Of a stretch of 64,000 nucleotides of DNA, positions 1 to 19,019 are shown piece after piece. This DNA comes from Streptomyces flavofungini. Lineage in GTDB: Bacteria > Actinomycetota > Actinomycetes > Streptomycetales > Streptomycetaceae. A program made the translations under genes and the position numbers. The stretch spans positions 1,302,001 to 1,366,000 of the forward strand of contig NZ_CP128846.1 of the NCBI RefSeq assembly GCF_030388665.1, written 5' to 3'. A model generated the notes under the pieces. It was given only the letters and a program-made list of their open reading frames with translations. It did no database searches and was not told the DNA's origin. Positions within the stretch are counted from its first letter, which is position 1. Each line of letters opens with the position of its first letter.

Positions 1-314
1 AACGACGCCACATCGGCGAGGAAGCCGCCCTCGCGCGCGTAGCTCTTGCCGAGCCGGTCGGGGTCGGGGTCGTAGAGGTGCTCGACGTCCCAGCCGCGGT
101 CGGTGGGGAAGGGCGCGACGGCGTCCGTGCCGGAGACGACCAGGTCCCACAGCTCCTCCGGGGACCGGACGTCCCCGGGGAAGCGGCAGCCCATGGCGAC
201 CACCGCGATCGGCTCGCCCGCGGCGTCCTGGAGTTCCCGCAGGCGCCCGCGCGTCTCGTGCAGGTCGGCGGTGACCCGCTTGAGGTAGTACCGAATCCGG
301 TCGTCCGTCGCCAT
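1..314 (-). CDS. norC: Modular type I PKS, N-terminal fragment (NorC/AurC-like), cut by window edge
   Basis: Only the first ~104 codons are inside the window; the gene runs off the left edge. The reading frame starts at the ATG at 314 behind a GAGGTGGA ribosome site. An earlier ATG at 321 is out of frame. Residues 1-33 form a charged docking helix ([20 protein letters not shown]), followed by the start of a ketosynthase ([15 protein letters not shown]). The same kind of docking helix begins PKS2. It lies 61 bp after PKS3 in the same direction. By analogy with AurC/NorC this protein should hold the last two modules and a thioesterase that builds the gamma-pyrone; none of that is visible here. 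The pyrone O-methyltransferase of the pathway is also not in the window and is expected further left (inference). Confidence 0.85.
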   Translation of the reverse strand, partial: MATDDRIRYYLKRVTADLHETRGRLRELQDAAGEPIAVVAMGCRFPGDVRSPEELWDLVVSGTDAVAPFPTDRGWDVEHLYDPDPDRLGKSYAREGGFLADVAS

Positions 315-375
315 GTGCCATCCACCTCGTCGAGACGTCGCCGTGGTCCGCTCGCGCGCGGGCCCCGGCACGGGG

Positions 376-7027
<6,652 letters not shown>

Positions 7028-7041
<14 letters not shown>

Positions 7042-10000
7042 CGTGGTCCTCCGTCTCGGCGTGCGCGGTGCGGTCGGGGCCGGTGCGGTGGCCGTCCTCG
7101 TGGCGGCTGTCGGTGCGGCCGTTGCCGTTGCCGTGTTCGGCGTGGCCGCTGCCGCGGCCCTCGACGTCGTCGCCGTCGTACGCGCGGGTGTCGAGCGCGA
7201 GGGCCAGCAGGCCCTCGGCGTCCATCTCGTCGATCGCGCCGGACAGTGAACCGTCGCCGTTCCCGTGGCCGTGGCCGTCGCCGTCGCCGTCCGGTGGGGG
7301 CGCGGTGCCCGCCGGGCGGTCCGCCAGGTCGAGGAGCGCGTCGAGCAGGCCCGCGTCGCGCAGCCGGGGCAGCGGGATGGCGGCGAGGGCTTCGCGGATC
7401 CGCCGCTCAGTGGTGCCCCGGGGGTCGGACTCCGCTTCCACGGGGGCGAGTTCGGCGGCGAGGTGCCCGGCGAGGGCAGTGGGGGTGGGGTGGTCGAAGA
7501 CCAGCGTCGGCGGCAGCCGCAAGCCGGTCGCGGCGGAGAGCCGGTTGCGCAGGTCCACGGCGGTCAGCGAGTCGAAGCCGAGGTCCTTGAAGGCCCGGTC
7601 CCGCCCCAGCCCCGCCGCGCTCTCGTAGCCGAGGACGGTGGCGGTCTCGGCGTGGACCATGTCGAGCAGCCGCCGGTTCCGCTCGGCCGGGGGCAGGGCG
7701 GCCAGGTGCCGCCGCAGTGCCGCCGCGCCCGTGTTCCCCGAGCCGCCGCGCCGTGCCGGGGCGCGCACCAGGCCGCGCAGCACCGACGGCAGCGAGTCGT
7801 GGCGCGCGCGGAGGGCGGCCGGGTCGAGCCGCATGGGCAGCAGCAGGGGTTCGTCCAGGGCGCGGGCGGCGTCGAAGAGGGCGAGGCCCTCCGCTGTCGT
7901 CAGGCCCTGGACGCCGGAGCGGGCGAGCCGGGCCTCCTCGGCCCGGCCGAGCCCGGCCGTCAGCTCGCTGCTCTCGGCCCAGAGGCCCCAGCCGAGCGCG
8001 AGGGCGGGCAGTCCCGCCCCGCGCCGGGCGCGTACCAGCGCCTCCACGCAGGCGTTGGCGGCGGCGTAGTTGCCCTGGCCCGCGCTGCCCACGGTGGCCG
8101 CGGCCGACGAGAACACCACGAACGCGGCCAGGGGCGCCGTCCGCGTCAACTCGTCCAGGTGCCAGGCTCCGTCGGCCTTGGGCCGGAACACCCGGTCGAC
8201 CCGTTCCGGGGTCAGCGCTGGGACCACGCCGTCGTCGAGGACACCGGCCGCGTGCACCACGGCCGTGAGGGGGTGCGCGGCGGGCACCGACTCCAGGACC
8301 GCGGCCAGCCCGTCGCGGTCACCGACGTCGCAGGCCGCCCAGGTCACCTCGGCGCCGTGCGCGGCCAGTTCACCGGTGAGGGCCGTGGCCTCGGGGGTGG
8401 CGCCGCCGCGTCGGCCCACCAGGAGCAGGCGGCGGGCGCCGTGCGTGACGACCAGGTGCCGGGCGAGGGCCCGCCCGAGGGTTCCGGCGGCTCCGGTCAG
8501 GAGGACGGTGCCGTCGGGGTCCCAGGGGGTGGGGGCGGCAGGGGCGGTGGGGGTGGCAGGGGCCGTGGCGGTGGCTGGTCCCGTGGACGTGGCCGGGCGC
8601 GAGGACGTGGCCGGGCGCGAGGACGTGGCCGGGCGCGAGGACGTGTTCCGGACCGCGGCCTTGTCCGGCGTCGCGGTGATGTCCCGCGCCAGCGGGGCGC
8701 GTTCGAGGCGGGGCAGCAGGATCCGGCCCGCGCGGAGCGCGAGTTGAGGCTCGTCCAGGGCAGCGGCGGTGGCGAGCGCGGCGGGGAGCGCGGCCGTGGA
8801 CTCCGGGTGGGTGTCGAGGTCCGCCAGGACGAACCGGCCCGGGTGCTCCGCCTGCGCCGCCCGCACCAGCCCCCACACGGCCGCGGCGGCCGGATCCCCG
8901 CCGCCTGCTTCAGTCCCGTCAGTCCTGTCAGCCCCGTCAGCCCGCTCGTCCGGCGTCGCGACGGCGCCGCGCGTGACGAGGACGAGCCGCGCCGCGCTCC
9001 CCGTGTCCTCGGCGAGCCAGGCCCGCAGCAGGTCCAGGGCGCGGCAGGTCGACTCCCGTGCGCGTACGGCCCCGTGCGGGCGGCCGTCGGGATCGTACGA
9101 GCCCTCCCGCGGGCCCGTGCCGAGAGGGACGAGCACGGCGTCGGGCACCGCTGTGCCGGAGGCGATCGCCGCCCGGTACGCGGGCAGGTCCGCGAAGTAC
9201 TCGGCGCCCGGGGGCAGTTCCGGGTCGTCGCCCCCGATCACGGCCCGTGTGAGGGGCGCGGGCGGCGTGGATCCGAGGGGCGCCGCCGTCCACGTGAGCC
9301 GGAACAGCGCGTCGTGGCGGCCGGCGGCGGCGCCCAGTTGTTCGGGCGGGACCGGGCGGGCCGCGAGGGAGCGTACGGTCACCGCGGGCGTGCCGTCGGC
9401 GTCCGCGACGACCACCGACACGTCCTGGGCCGCGCCCGGGGACACCCGGACGCGCACCTCGGGGCCGCACGGGGCGTGCAGGGAGACGTCGTTCCAGGCG
9501 AACGGCATGGCCGCGGCGCCGGTTCCGTCGGAGCCGTCGGGGCCGGTGCGGAGCAGGCAGGAGTGCAGCGCCGCGTCGAGGAGCGCGGGGTGGGCGTGGT
9601 AGCGGGCCCCGTCGGTGCGGCTCTCCTCCGGCAGCGCGGCCTCGGCGAGGATCTCGTCGCCGAGGCGCCACGCGGTGTGCAGGCCGTGGAAGGCGGGGCC
9701 GTAGGAGAGGCCGATCTCCTCCAGGCGCTCGTAGAAGTCGGACAGGTCGACGGGGACGGCTCCCGGGGGCGGCCAGGCGCCGTCGAGGGCGGGCGGGGCC
9801 GCGGTGTCGTCCGCGGTGAGCGCGCCGCGGGCGTGGCGGGACCAGGAGGCGTCACCGGGGGTGCCGGGGTCGTCGGGGCGCGCGTACACGCCGACTGCCC
9901 GCACGCCCTCCTCGTCCGGCGGCGCCACCCGCACCTGGACCCGGGCCGCGCCCCCGTCGGCGAGGACCAGCGGCAGCTCCTGGATCAGTTCGCGGACGTG

Positions 10001-13000
10001 CGGGCAGCCGGTCTCGGCGCCCGCGAGTGCGGCCAGTTCCAGGAAGGCGGTGCCGGGTACGACGACGGTGTCCCCCACGGCGTGGTCGGCGAGCCACGGG
10101 TGCGTGTCCAGGGACCACCGCGCGGTGAGCAGGGCCTCCGCGGAGTCGGCGAGGTCGACGCGGGCGCCGAGGAGCGGGTGGTCCGGGCGGCCGAGGCCCG
10201 CGGCGGTCACGTCACCGGCCCCGGCGGGGGCGTCGAGCCAGAACCTGCGCCGCTGGAAGGGGTACGTCGGCAGGTCGACGACGCGGGGCGCGCGGCCGGT
10301 CCAGGCCGCGGACCAGTCGACGGCGACCCCGTGGGCGTACGCCTCGGCGACCGAGGTCAAGAAGCGTCGCGGGCCGCCCTGGTCGCGGCGGAGCGACGCC
10401 ACGGCCACGCCGGATCCGTCGGGCCGCTCGGCCAGGATCTCGCGCAGGCCCGTCGTGAGCATGGGGTGGGGGCTGGACTCGACGAAGGCGCCGAAGCCCT
10501 GGGCGAGCAGTTCCCGGACGGCGGGCTCGAACCGGACGGACTCCCGCAGGTTGCGGTACCAGTAGGAGCCGTCGAGGCCGGTGGGGTCCAGGAAGGAGCC
10601 CGTGAGCGTCGACATGAAGGCGACGCGGCCCGCGCGGGGGCGGATCCCCGCGAGGTCCTTGGCGATCCGTTCGCGTACCGCTTCGACGTGGGGCGAGTGG
10701 GAGGCGTAGTCCACCGGGATCCGGCGGGCCCACAGTCCGGTGCGCTCGCAGTGGGCGAGGAGGTCGTCCATCGCGGCCGTGCCGCCCGACACCACTGTCG
10801 AAGCGGGCCCGTTGACCGCCGCCAGGGAGACGCGTCCGGCCCAGGCCGCCACCAGTTCCTCGGCCTCGGCGGCGCCGAGGGCCAGCGAGACCATGCCGCC
10901 GTGCCCCGCGATGGCCGTCAGGGCCCGGCTGCGCAGCGCGACCACGCGCGCGCCGTCGTCGAGGGACAGCGCCCCGGCCACGCAGGCCGCCGCGATCTCG
11001 CCCTGCGAGTGCCCCACGACGGCGTCGGGTTCCACGCCGTAGGACCGCCACAGTTCGGCGAGGGACACCATCACCGCCCACAGCGCGGGCTGGACCACGT
11101 CCACGCGCTGGGGGTCGACCCCGGCGGCCCGGCCCCGGACGACGTCCACCACGGACCAGTCGGTGTACGGGGCCAGCGCGTCGGCGCACTCGGTCAGGCG
11201 GTCCCGGAAGACGGGCGCGGTGTCCCACAGCCCGGCTGCCATGCCCGCCCATTGGGCGCCCTGCCCGGGGAACACGAAGACGGTCCTGCCGGGGTCGCCC
11301 GCCACCGCCTCGACGGCGGCGGGCGTCTCGCGGGCCTCCGCGACGGCGGCGAGGGAGGACAGCAGGGCGTCCCGGTCGTCGCCGAGGACCACGGCGCGGT
11401 GCTCCAGCGCGGCGCGGGTGGTCCGCAGCGAGTGGGCCACGTCGACGGGGTCGAGCGCCGGGTCGGCGAGGAACCGCTCGCGGAGGGCGGACGCCTGGGC
11501 GCGCAGGGCGGGACCGCTCCTGGCGGACAGGGTCAAGGGGACGGGCGTGGGGGCCGGTTGGAGGTGGAGGCCGTCAGGGGCGGCCTGCGTGGGGGCCGTT
11601 GAACTGTCGATGTCCGGGGAACGGTCGATGTCCGGGGCCACGCCCGCTTCGGCGCTCCCCGCGCCCGGTACGTCGGGGGCGCCCGAGTCGGCTTCCACCT
11701 CGGTGACGCCCGAGCCGGCTCCCCCCTCGACGCCGCCCGCGCCGACACCCGCCTCGACGCCGCCCGCGCCCGTCCCCGCAGGCGCCTGCTCAAGGACGAC
11801 ATGGGCGTTGGTGCCGCTGATGCCGAATGACGAGACCCCGGCCCGGCGTGGCCGCCCCGCGTCGGGCCAGGGGCGGGACTCGGTGAGGAGTTCCACCGCC
11901 CCGCAGGACCAGTCGACGTGCGGTGAGGGCGCGTCCACGTGCAGGGTGCGGGGCAGGACGGCGTGGCGCAGCGCCATGACCATCTTGATGACGCCCGCGA
12001 CGCCCGCCGCGGCCTGGGTGTGCCCGAGGTTGGACTTGACGGAGCCGAGCCACAACGGCCGCTCGGCCGGGCGCTGTCGGCCGTAGGTGGCCAGGATCGC
12101 CTGCGCCTCGATGGGGTCGCCCAGGGTGGTGCCGGTGCCGTGGGCCTCGACGGCGTCCACGTCGGACGGCGCGAGTCGGGCACTGGCGAGTGCCTGGGTG
12201 ATGACCCGTTCCTGGGCGGGGCCGTTCGGGGCGGTCAGGCCGTTGCTCGCGCCGTCCTGGTTGACGGCGGAGCCGCGGACGACGGCGAGGACGCGGTGTC
12301 CGTTGCGGCGCGCGTCCGAGAGGCGCTCGACGAGGAGGACTCCGGCGCCCTCGCCCCACACCGTGCCGTCGGCCGCCGCCGCGAACGGCTTGCAGCGGGC
12401 GTCGGCGGCGAGCGCGCCCTGCCTGCTGAACTCGGTGAAGGCGTTCGGCGAGCACATCACGGTGACGCCGCCCGCGAGCGCGAGGTCGCAGTCCCCGCCG
12501 CGCAGTGCCTGCGCGGCCAGGTGCAGGGCCACGAGCGACGACGAGCAGGCCGTGTCGACGGTGACGGCGGGACCCTCGAAGCCGAAGGTGTACGCGATGC
12601 GGCCGGTGGCGACGGAGCCCGACCCGCCCGTGCCGAGGTACCCGGCGATGTCGTCCGTGATGGTCCCGAGCCGGGTGGTGTAGTCGTGGTACATCAGCCC
12701 GGCGAACACCCCGGTGCGGCTGCCGCGCAGGGCCGTCGGGTCCAGGCCCGCGCGTTCCAGCGCCTCCCAGGAGACTTCGAGCAGGAGCCGCTGCTGCGGG
12801 TCCATCGCGACCGCCTCGCGGGGGCTGATGCCGAAGAACTCGGGGTCGAACTGCGCGGCGTCCCGCAGGAATCCGCCTTCGGCCGCGAAGCCGCCTTCGG
12901 GGTCGGGGGACCAGCCCCGGTCGGCGGGGAACGCGGAGACGGCGTCGGCGCCCCGGTCCACCAGGTGCCACAGGTCCTCGGGCGAGCCGACGCCGCCGGG

Positions 13001-16000
13001 GAACCGGCAGGCCATGCCGACGACGGCGATCGGTTCGTCGGCCCTGGCCGCGGCGCGGACCGTCGGCCGCGCGCGCCGGTCCGCGCCGGTGAGCCGTCCG
13101 TGGACGTGCGCGGCGAGTTCCCTCGGTGTCGGGTGGTCGAAGACGAGCGTGGCGGGCAGCCTGAGTCCGGTCGCCCGGGTCAGCCGGTTGCGCAGCTCCA
13201 CGGCGGTGAGCGAGTCGAAGCCCAACTCCTTGAAGGCGCGCCCGGGTTCGACGGCGGTCGGCTCCGTGTGGCCGAGGACGGCGGCGGCCTGGGCGCGGAC
13301 CACGTCCAGGACCCGCGTGGCGCGGTCCTGCGGGGCGAGGTCGGCGAGTTCGCGCGCGAGGGCGGAGTCCCCGTCGGTGCCCGCCGCGGCCCGGCGCGCC
13401 GGTGGCCGCACCAGGGCGCGCAGGAGTGCGGGCACACCCGCGGTGGCGGCTCCGGCGCGGACGGCGGCCAGGTCCAGGTGGGCCGGGACGACGACGGGGA
13501 GTCGGGCGGCGAGGCCCGCGTCGAGCAGGGCGACGCCCTCGTCGGCCGACAGGCCGGCCACCCCGGCGCGGCGCAGCCGGTCACGGTCGGTGTCCGACAT
13601 CGCGCCGGTCATCGCGCTGGTCTCGGCCCACAGGCCCCAGGCCAGGGACAGCGCGGGCAGCCCCCGGGCACGCCGGGCCCGGGCGAAGGCGTCGAGGAAC
13701 GCGTTGGCCGCCGCGTAGCCGCCCTGGCCCGCGGTGCCGAACGTGCCCGCAGCCGAGGAGAACACGACGAACGCGGAGAGGTCGGCCTGAAGGGTCAGTT
13801 CGTGCAGGTTGACCACGGCGTCGACCTTCGGCCGGAACACCGTGTCGATCCGCTCCGCCGAGAGCGAAGGCACGACGCCGTCGGCCAGCACTCCGCTCGC
13901 GTGCACGACCCCGCACAGGGCGTGCTCCGCCGGTACCTCCGCGAGGACCTTCGCCAGGGCCCCGCGGTCCCCCACGTCACAGGCCGCCCAGCGCGCCGAC
14001 GCGCCCGAGTCAGCCAGTTCTGCGGCGAGTTCGGCGGCTCCGGGCGCGTCCGCGCCCCGGCGGCCGACGAGCAGCAGATGCCGTACGCCGTGTGCCTCGA
14101 CCAGGTGGCGGGCCACGACGCGGCCGAGGACCCCGGACGCGCCGGTCACCACAACGGTGCCGCCAGGACGGAAGGACGGGGCGCGACCGGACCCGCCGCA
14201 GTCGCCGCTGTCGCCGTTGCCCCGAGAGCCGAGGCTGCCGTTGCAGCCGGTCCGGAGACCGGCACGACGGCCGTCGCCGGTCTGAAGGCCGCCACTGCCG
14301 ACGCCACCGGTCCGAAGGCTGACGCCGCCGTCACCGCGAGCCCGAGAGCCACCATCGCTGTCGCTCCCGGGGCCCGCGCCGTCGCCCCGGGAGCGGACGC
14401 CTCCGCGCCCGGCGCCGTCGACCCACGTGCCGGGGCCGGAGCCCTCGCCCCGAGCCTCCCTCTCCCTCTCCGCCCAGGTCCCGTTGTCGCCTCCGCCACG
14501 AGGAACCGGCACCCGTCGCAGCCGCGGCAGGAACACCTCCCCGGCCCGCAGCGCCACCTCCGGCTCGTCGTCGCCCACCACGGCGGGCAGCGCGTCGGCC
14601 GACCGTTCCTGCCCGTCCCAGTCGACGAGGACGAACCGGTCCGGGTTCTCCGCCCGTGCCGAGCGCAGCAGCCCCCAGACGGCGGCGAGCGCGGGGGCGG
14701 CCGTCTCGTCGTCGCGTACCGTGACGGCGCCGCGGGTCAGCACCACGAGGCGGGCGGACGAGGCTCGTTCGTCGGCGAGCCACCGCTGGGCGAGGGCCAG
14801 CGCCCCGACGACGGCGTCCCGGGCGGCCGCGGGCAGGTCGCACGTGTCGCCCGGCGCCGCTTCCGGAAGGGCCACGAGGACCGCGTCCGGTATGTCCGGG
14901 GCCACGTCCGCGAGCCCGGGCTCCCGCCGCACGTGGGCTCCGGTCGCTTCGAGCGCCGGGACGACCGCCTCGGCACCGTCGAGGACCGCCCACGTCTCCG
15001 GCCTGCCGGACGCGGCCGCACCGGCCGGGGCGGGCACCCAGTGGACGGCGAACAGGGAGTCCGTGCGGTCCGGGGCGGCGGAGCGCAGCAGTTCGGGGGT
15101 GACCGGGCGCAGCGCGAGCGACTCCACGGACACGACGGGCGCGCCGGTCGCGTCACAGGCGTCGAGGGCGACGGCGTCGGGGCCCACCGGCGTGACGCGT
15201 ACGCGCAGCCGGGTCGCGCCGACCGCGTGGATCCGCACGCCGGACCAGGAGAACGGCAGCCGGGGCCCGGGGCCCGCGTCCCCCCGGCTCTCGCCACCGC
15301 CGTCCCCACCGCTGTCGTTCGCCGACCGCGGGCCGTCGTCGAAGGCGGCCGACGCGTGCAGCGCGGCGTCCAGGAGCGCCGGGTGGACGGCGAACCCGTC
15401 CGCGTCGCCGTCGCCCGGCAGCACGACCTCGGCGTGGATCTCGTCGCCCGCGCGCCAGGCGGCCCGCAGCCCTCGGAACTCCGGGCCGTAGCGCAGCGAC
15501 CGCGCGGCCAGGTCCTCGTAGACGCCCGCCACAGGCAGGGGTTCGGCGTCGGGTGGGGGCCAGGTGGTCAGGGGGACGCCGCCGTGCCGGGCGGTGCGGG
15601 TGAGCGAGCCGTCGGCGTGCCTGGTCCAGGGGGTGTCCGGGGCGTCCTCGGGGCGTGCGTGGAAGGTGACGGGGCGGTCCCCGGCCGCGTCGGCGGGCCC
15701 GACCTCGGCCCGCAGCTGGACGGCGCCGCGCGCGGGCAGGACCAGGGGGGCTTCCAGGGTCAGCTCGGCCACGCCGTCGCAGCCGACGTGCACGGCGGCC
15801 TGGACGGCCAGTTCCAGGAAGGCCGTTCCTGGCAGCAGGACCACGTCGTCGACCGCGTGGCCGCCGAGCCAGGGGTGGGTGTCGCGGGAGAGGCGTCCGG
15901 TGAGGAGGACGCCGCCGGAGTCTGGCAGGTCGGTGGCGGCGCCCCACCACGGGTGGTCGAGGGGGCTCAGGCCGACCGCGCCGACGTCGCCGGCGGGCGG

Positions 16001-18937
16001 TGCGGCGTCGAGCCAGTGGCGCCGCCGGTCGAAGGCATACGTGGGCAGCGGTACGCGCCGGGCGTCGGTGCCGGCGAAGACCTTCGCCCAGTCCGGGGAA
16101 GCGCCGCCCGCGTACACCTCGCCGAGGGAGCGCAGGAAGCGGTCGAGGCCGCCGTCGTCGCGGTGCAGCGTGCCCGTGACGAGGGCGTCCCGGCCCAGGT
16201 CGGCGAGCGTCGAGGTGAGGCCGAGGGCGAGCACCGGGTGCGGGCTGCACTCCACGAACGTGCCGTGTCCGGCGGTGGCGAGCTTCTCCACGGCGTCCGA
16301 GAGCCGGACGGTGCGGCGCAGGTTGCGGTACCAGTACTCGGCGGTCAGCTCGGTGCCCGCCACGACCGCGCCGGTGACCGTCGAGTACAGGGGCAGCGTG
16401 CCCGCGCGCGGGCGGATCGGCGCGAGCGCGTCGAGCAGGTCCGCGCGCAGGAGTTCCACCTGCGGGGAGTGGGAGGCGTAGTCGACGGCGACGCGCCGGG
16501 CGCGGACGCCGTCCCGCTCGCAGGCGCCCACCAGTTCGTCCAGCGCCGCCGGGTCGCCCGAGAGGACTACGGACGACGGGCCGTTCACGGCGGCGAGCGC
16601 GAGCCGGTCGCCGAACGCCGCCAAGCGCTTCCGGACGTCGGCCACGGGGGCGGTCACGGACACCATGCCGCCCGCTCCGGCGAGGCGTTCGGCGACCAGC
16701 CGGGACCGCAGGGCCACGACCCGGGCGCCGTCGTCGAGGGACAGCGCCCCGGCCACGCAGGCCGCCGCGATCTCGCCCTGCGAGTGCCCCACCACGGCGG
16801 CGGGCTCGACCCCGTACGACCGCCACAGCTCGGCGAGCGACACCAACACCGCCCACAGGACCGGCTGGACGACATCGACGCGGCCGTCGACGATGTCGTG
16901 GGCACGGTCCTGGGCGCGGTCGTCGGCACGGCCATCGACGCGCGCCCCTGCGCCGCCGTCGGCGCCACCGCGCACCATGTCGTGCAGCGACCAGTCGACG
17001 TACGGGCCGAGCGCGGCCGCACACGCCTCCATCCGCTCGCGGAACACGGCGGACGCGTCCCAGAGTTCCCTGGCCATCCCGGCCCACTGGGACCCCTGCC
17101 CGGGGAACACGAAGACGGTCCGTCCCGCGTCACGCGCCACGCCCTCGATCAGCCCCGCGCACGTCTCACCGTCGGCCAACGCGCCGACGGCGCGCAGCAG
17201 TTCGCTCCGGTCGTGCCCGACAGCGACGGCCCGGTGCGCGAGGGGCGCGCGCGTGGTCGCCAACGAGAACCCGACGTCGGCCACGCCGAGGCCGGGGCGC
17301 GCCGCGAGGTGCTCCCTGAGCCGGGCCGCCTGCGCGCGCAGCGCCCGCGGGGTTCCGCCGGAGAGCACCCAGGGGACGGGGCACGGGGGCGCGCCCGCCG
17401 GGTCGGCGGGCGCGGCCGAGCCGTCCGCACCGGCCGTCGCACCCTCGTCCACCGGCCCGCTGTCGGCCCCCGCGACCTCGTCCCACGCCGGTTCGGCGTC
17501 CCCCTCCTCGACGATGACGTGCACGTTCGTCCCGCTGATGCCGAACGACGACACCCCGGCACGGCGGGGGCGGCCGTCGGTGGCCGGCCAGGGGCGGGGG
17601 TCGGTCAGGAGGCGCACGGTGGACGGGGACCAGTCGACGTGCGGGGTCGGGGTGTCGACGTGCAGGGTCGGCGGCAGCAGGCGTGCGCGCAGGGCGAGGA
17701 CGGTCTTCATGACGCCCGCGATTCCGGCGGCGGCCTGGGTGTGACCGATGTTCGACTTCAACGAGCCGAGCCACAGCGGCCGTTCGGGGTCGCGTCCCTG
17801 CCCGTACGTCGCGAGGATCGCCTGTGCCTCGATGGGGTCGCCGAGGCGGGTGCCCGTGCCGTGCGCCTCGACCGCGTCGACGTCGGCGGCGGTGAGTCCG
17901 GCGTCGGCGAGGGCGGCGCGGATGACGCGTTGCTGGGAGGGGCCGTTGGGCGCGGTCAGGCCGTTCGACGCGCCGTCCTGGTTGACGGCGGAGCCGCTGA
18001 CGACGGCGAGGACGGGATGGCCCTGCCGCCGCGCGTCCGACAGGCGCTCCAGGAGGACGACCCCGACGCCCTCGGCGAGCCCCGTGCCGTCGGCCTGCCC
18101 GGCGAACGCCTTGCACCGGCCGTCGGGCGAGAGGACGCGCTGCCTGCTGAATTCGAGGAGGGTCGCCGGGCTCGACATCAGCGTGACCCCGCCCGCCAGG
18201 GCGAGGTCGCACTCCCCGTTCCGCAGGGCCTGGACGGCGAGGTGCAGGGCCACCAGGGACGAGGAGCAGGCCGTGTCGAGGGTGACCGCGGGGCCTTCGA
18301 GGCCGAAGGTGTAGGCGACGCGGCCGGAGGCGACGCTCGCCGCGCGTCCGGTCTCCAGCTGTCCCTCGTACTCCGTGTGCGCACCGGGGACCCGGGCCGT
18401 GTAGTCCTGGCCCATCATCCCGGTGAAGACACCGGTGCGGCTGCCGCGCACGGCGGCGGGGGCGAGACCCGCCCGCTCGAAGGCCTCCCAGGAGACTTCG
18501 AGGAGCAGCCGCTGCTGGGGGTCCGTCACCAGGGCCTCGCGCGGGCTGATCTCGAACAGGGCCGCGTCGAACGAGGCGATGTCGGTGAGGAATCCGCCGT
18601 GCCGCGTGTAGCAGGTACCCACCCGGTCGGGGTCCGGGTGGTAGAGGCCCTCGACGTCCCAGCCCCGGTCCGCGGGCAGCGCGCCGACCCCGTCCCCGCC
18701 CTCGGCGACGAGCCGCCACAGGTCCTCGGGCGACGTGACACCGCCGGGGAAGCGACAGGCCATCGACACCAGGGCGACGGGCTCCCGGCCCGCCGCCTCG
18801 GCGAGCCGCAGGCGCTCCCGGGTCCGGCCCAGTTCGGCGGACAGGCGCTTGAGGTAGTCCAGCGTCCGGTCGTCGTGGGCGGGGGCGGCGCCGGATGGGG
18901 TGCCGGTGCCGTGGTTGGTGCCGGTGCCGTGGGTCAT
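7028..18937 (-). CDS. norA': Type I PKS, two modules (KS-AT-DH-KR-ACP x2), NorA'-like
   Basis: 3969 aa. N-terminal docking helix ~22-50. Module A: KS 51-478 (Cys224), AT ~605-925 (Ser719 in GHSQGE; YASH 820-823, methylmalonyl-type), DH ~995-1290 (H1027, D1190), KR ~1592-1770, ACP Ser1909. Module B: KS 1968-2385 (Cys2131), methylmalonyl-type AT (GHSQGE, YASH), DH ([10 protein letters not shown]), KR with LDD, ACP (GFDSL). The C-terminal docking region ends in an Asp/Gly/His-rich tail. Each module should add a C-methylated unsaturated unit to the polyene. The bimodular gene, absent from aureothin-type clusters, is what points to spectinabilin. Odd features: a Gly-rich linker at 1481-1591 before KR-A, an 18-bp tandem repeat before KR-B, and an Asp/Arg-rich insertion (657-686) in AT-A. 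The start is ATG at 18937. Confidence 0.93.
8583..8645. repeat. 18-bp tandem repeat inside the PKS2 module B linker
   Basis: Three direct copies of the 18-bp unit GAGGACGTGGCCGGGCGC (8583-8600 with one mismatch, 8601-8618, 8619-8636) plus a partial copy to 8645. On the coding (minus) strand they encode repeated TSSRPA hexapeptides in the linker just upstream of the KR domain, so the number of copies can change without breaking the frame. Confidence 0.9.
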
Positions 18938-19019
18938 GTCGTACGTGCTGCCCTTCCCGCGAAGAGGGGGGACCTGGCGGGCTCGCCGGGGTCGGCCGAA
19001 GGCGCCGGGCCCGATGGGG

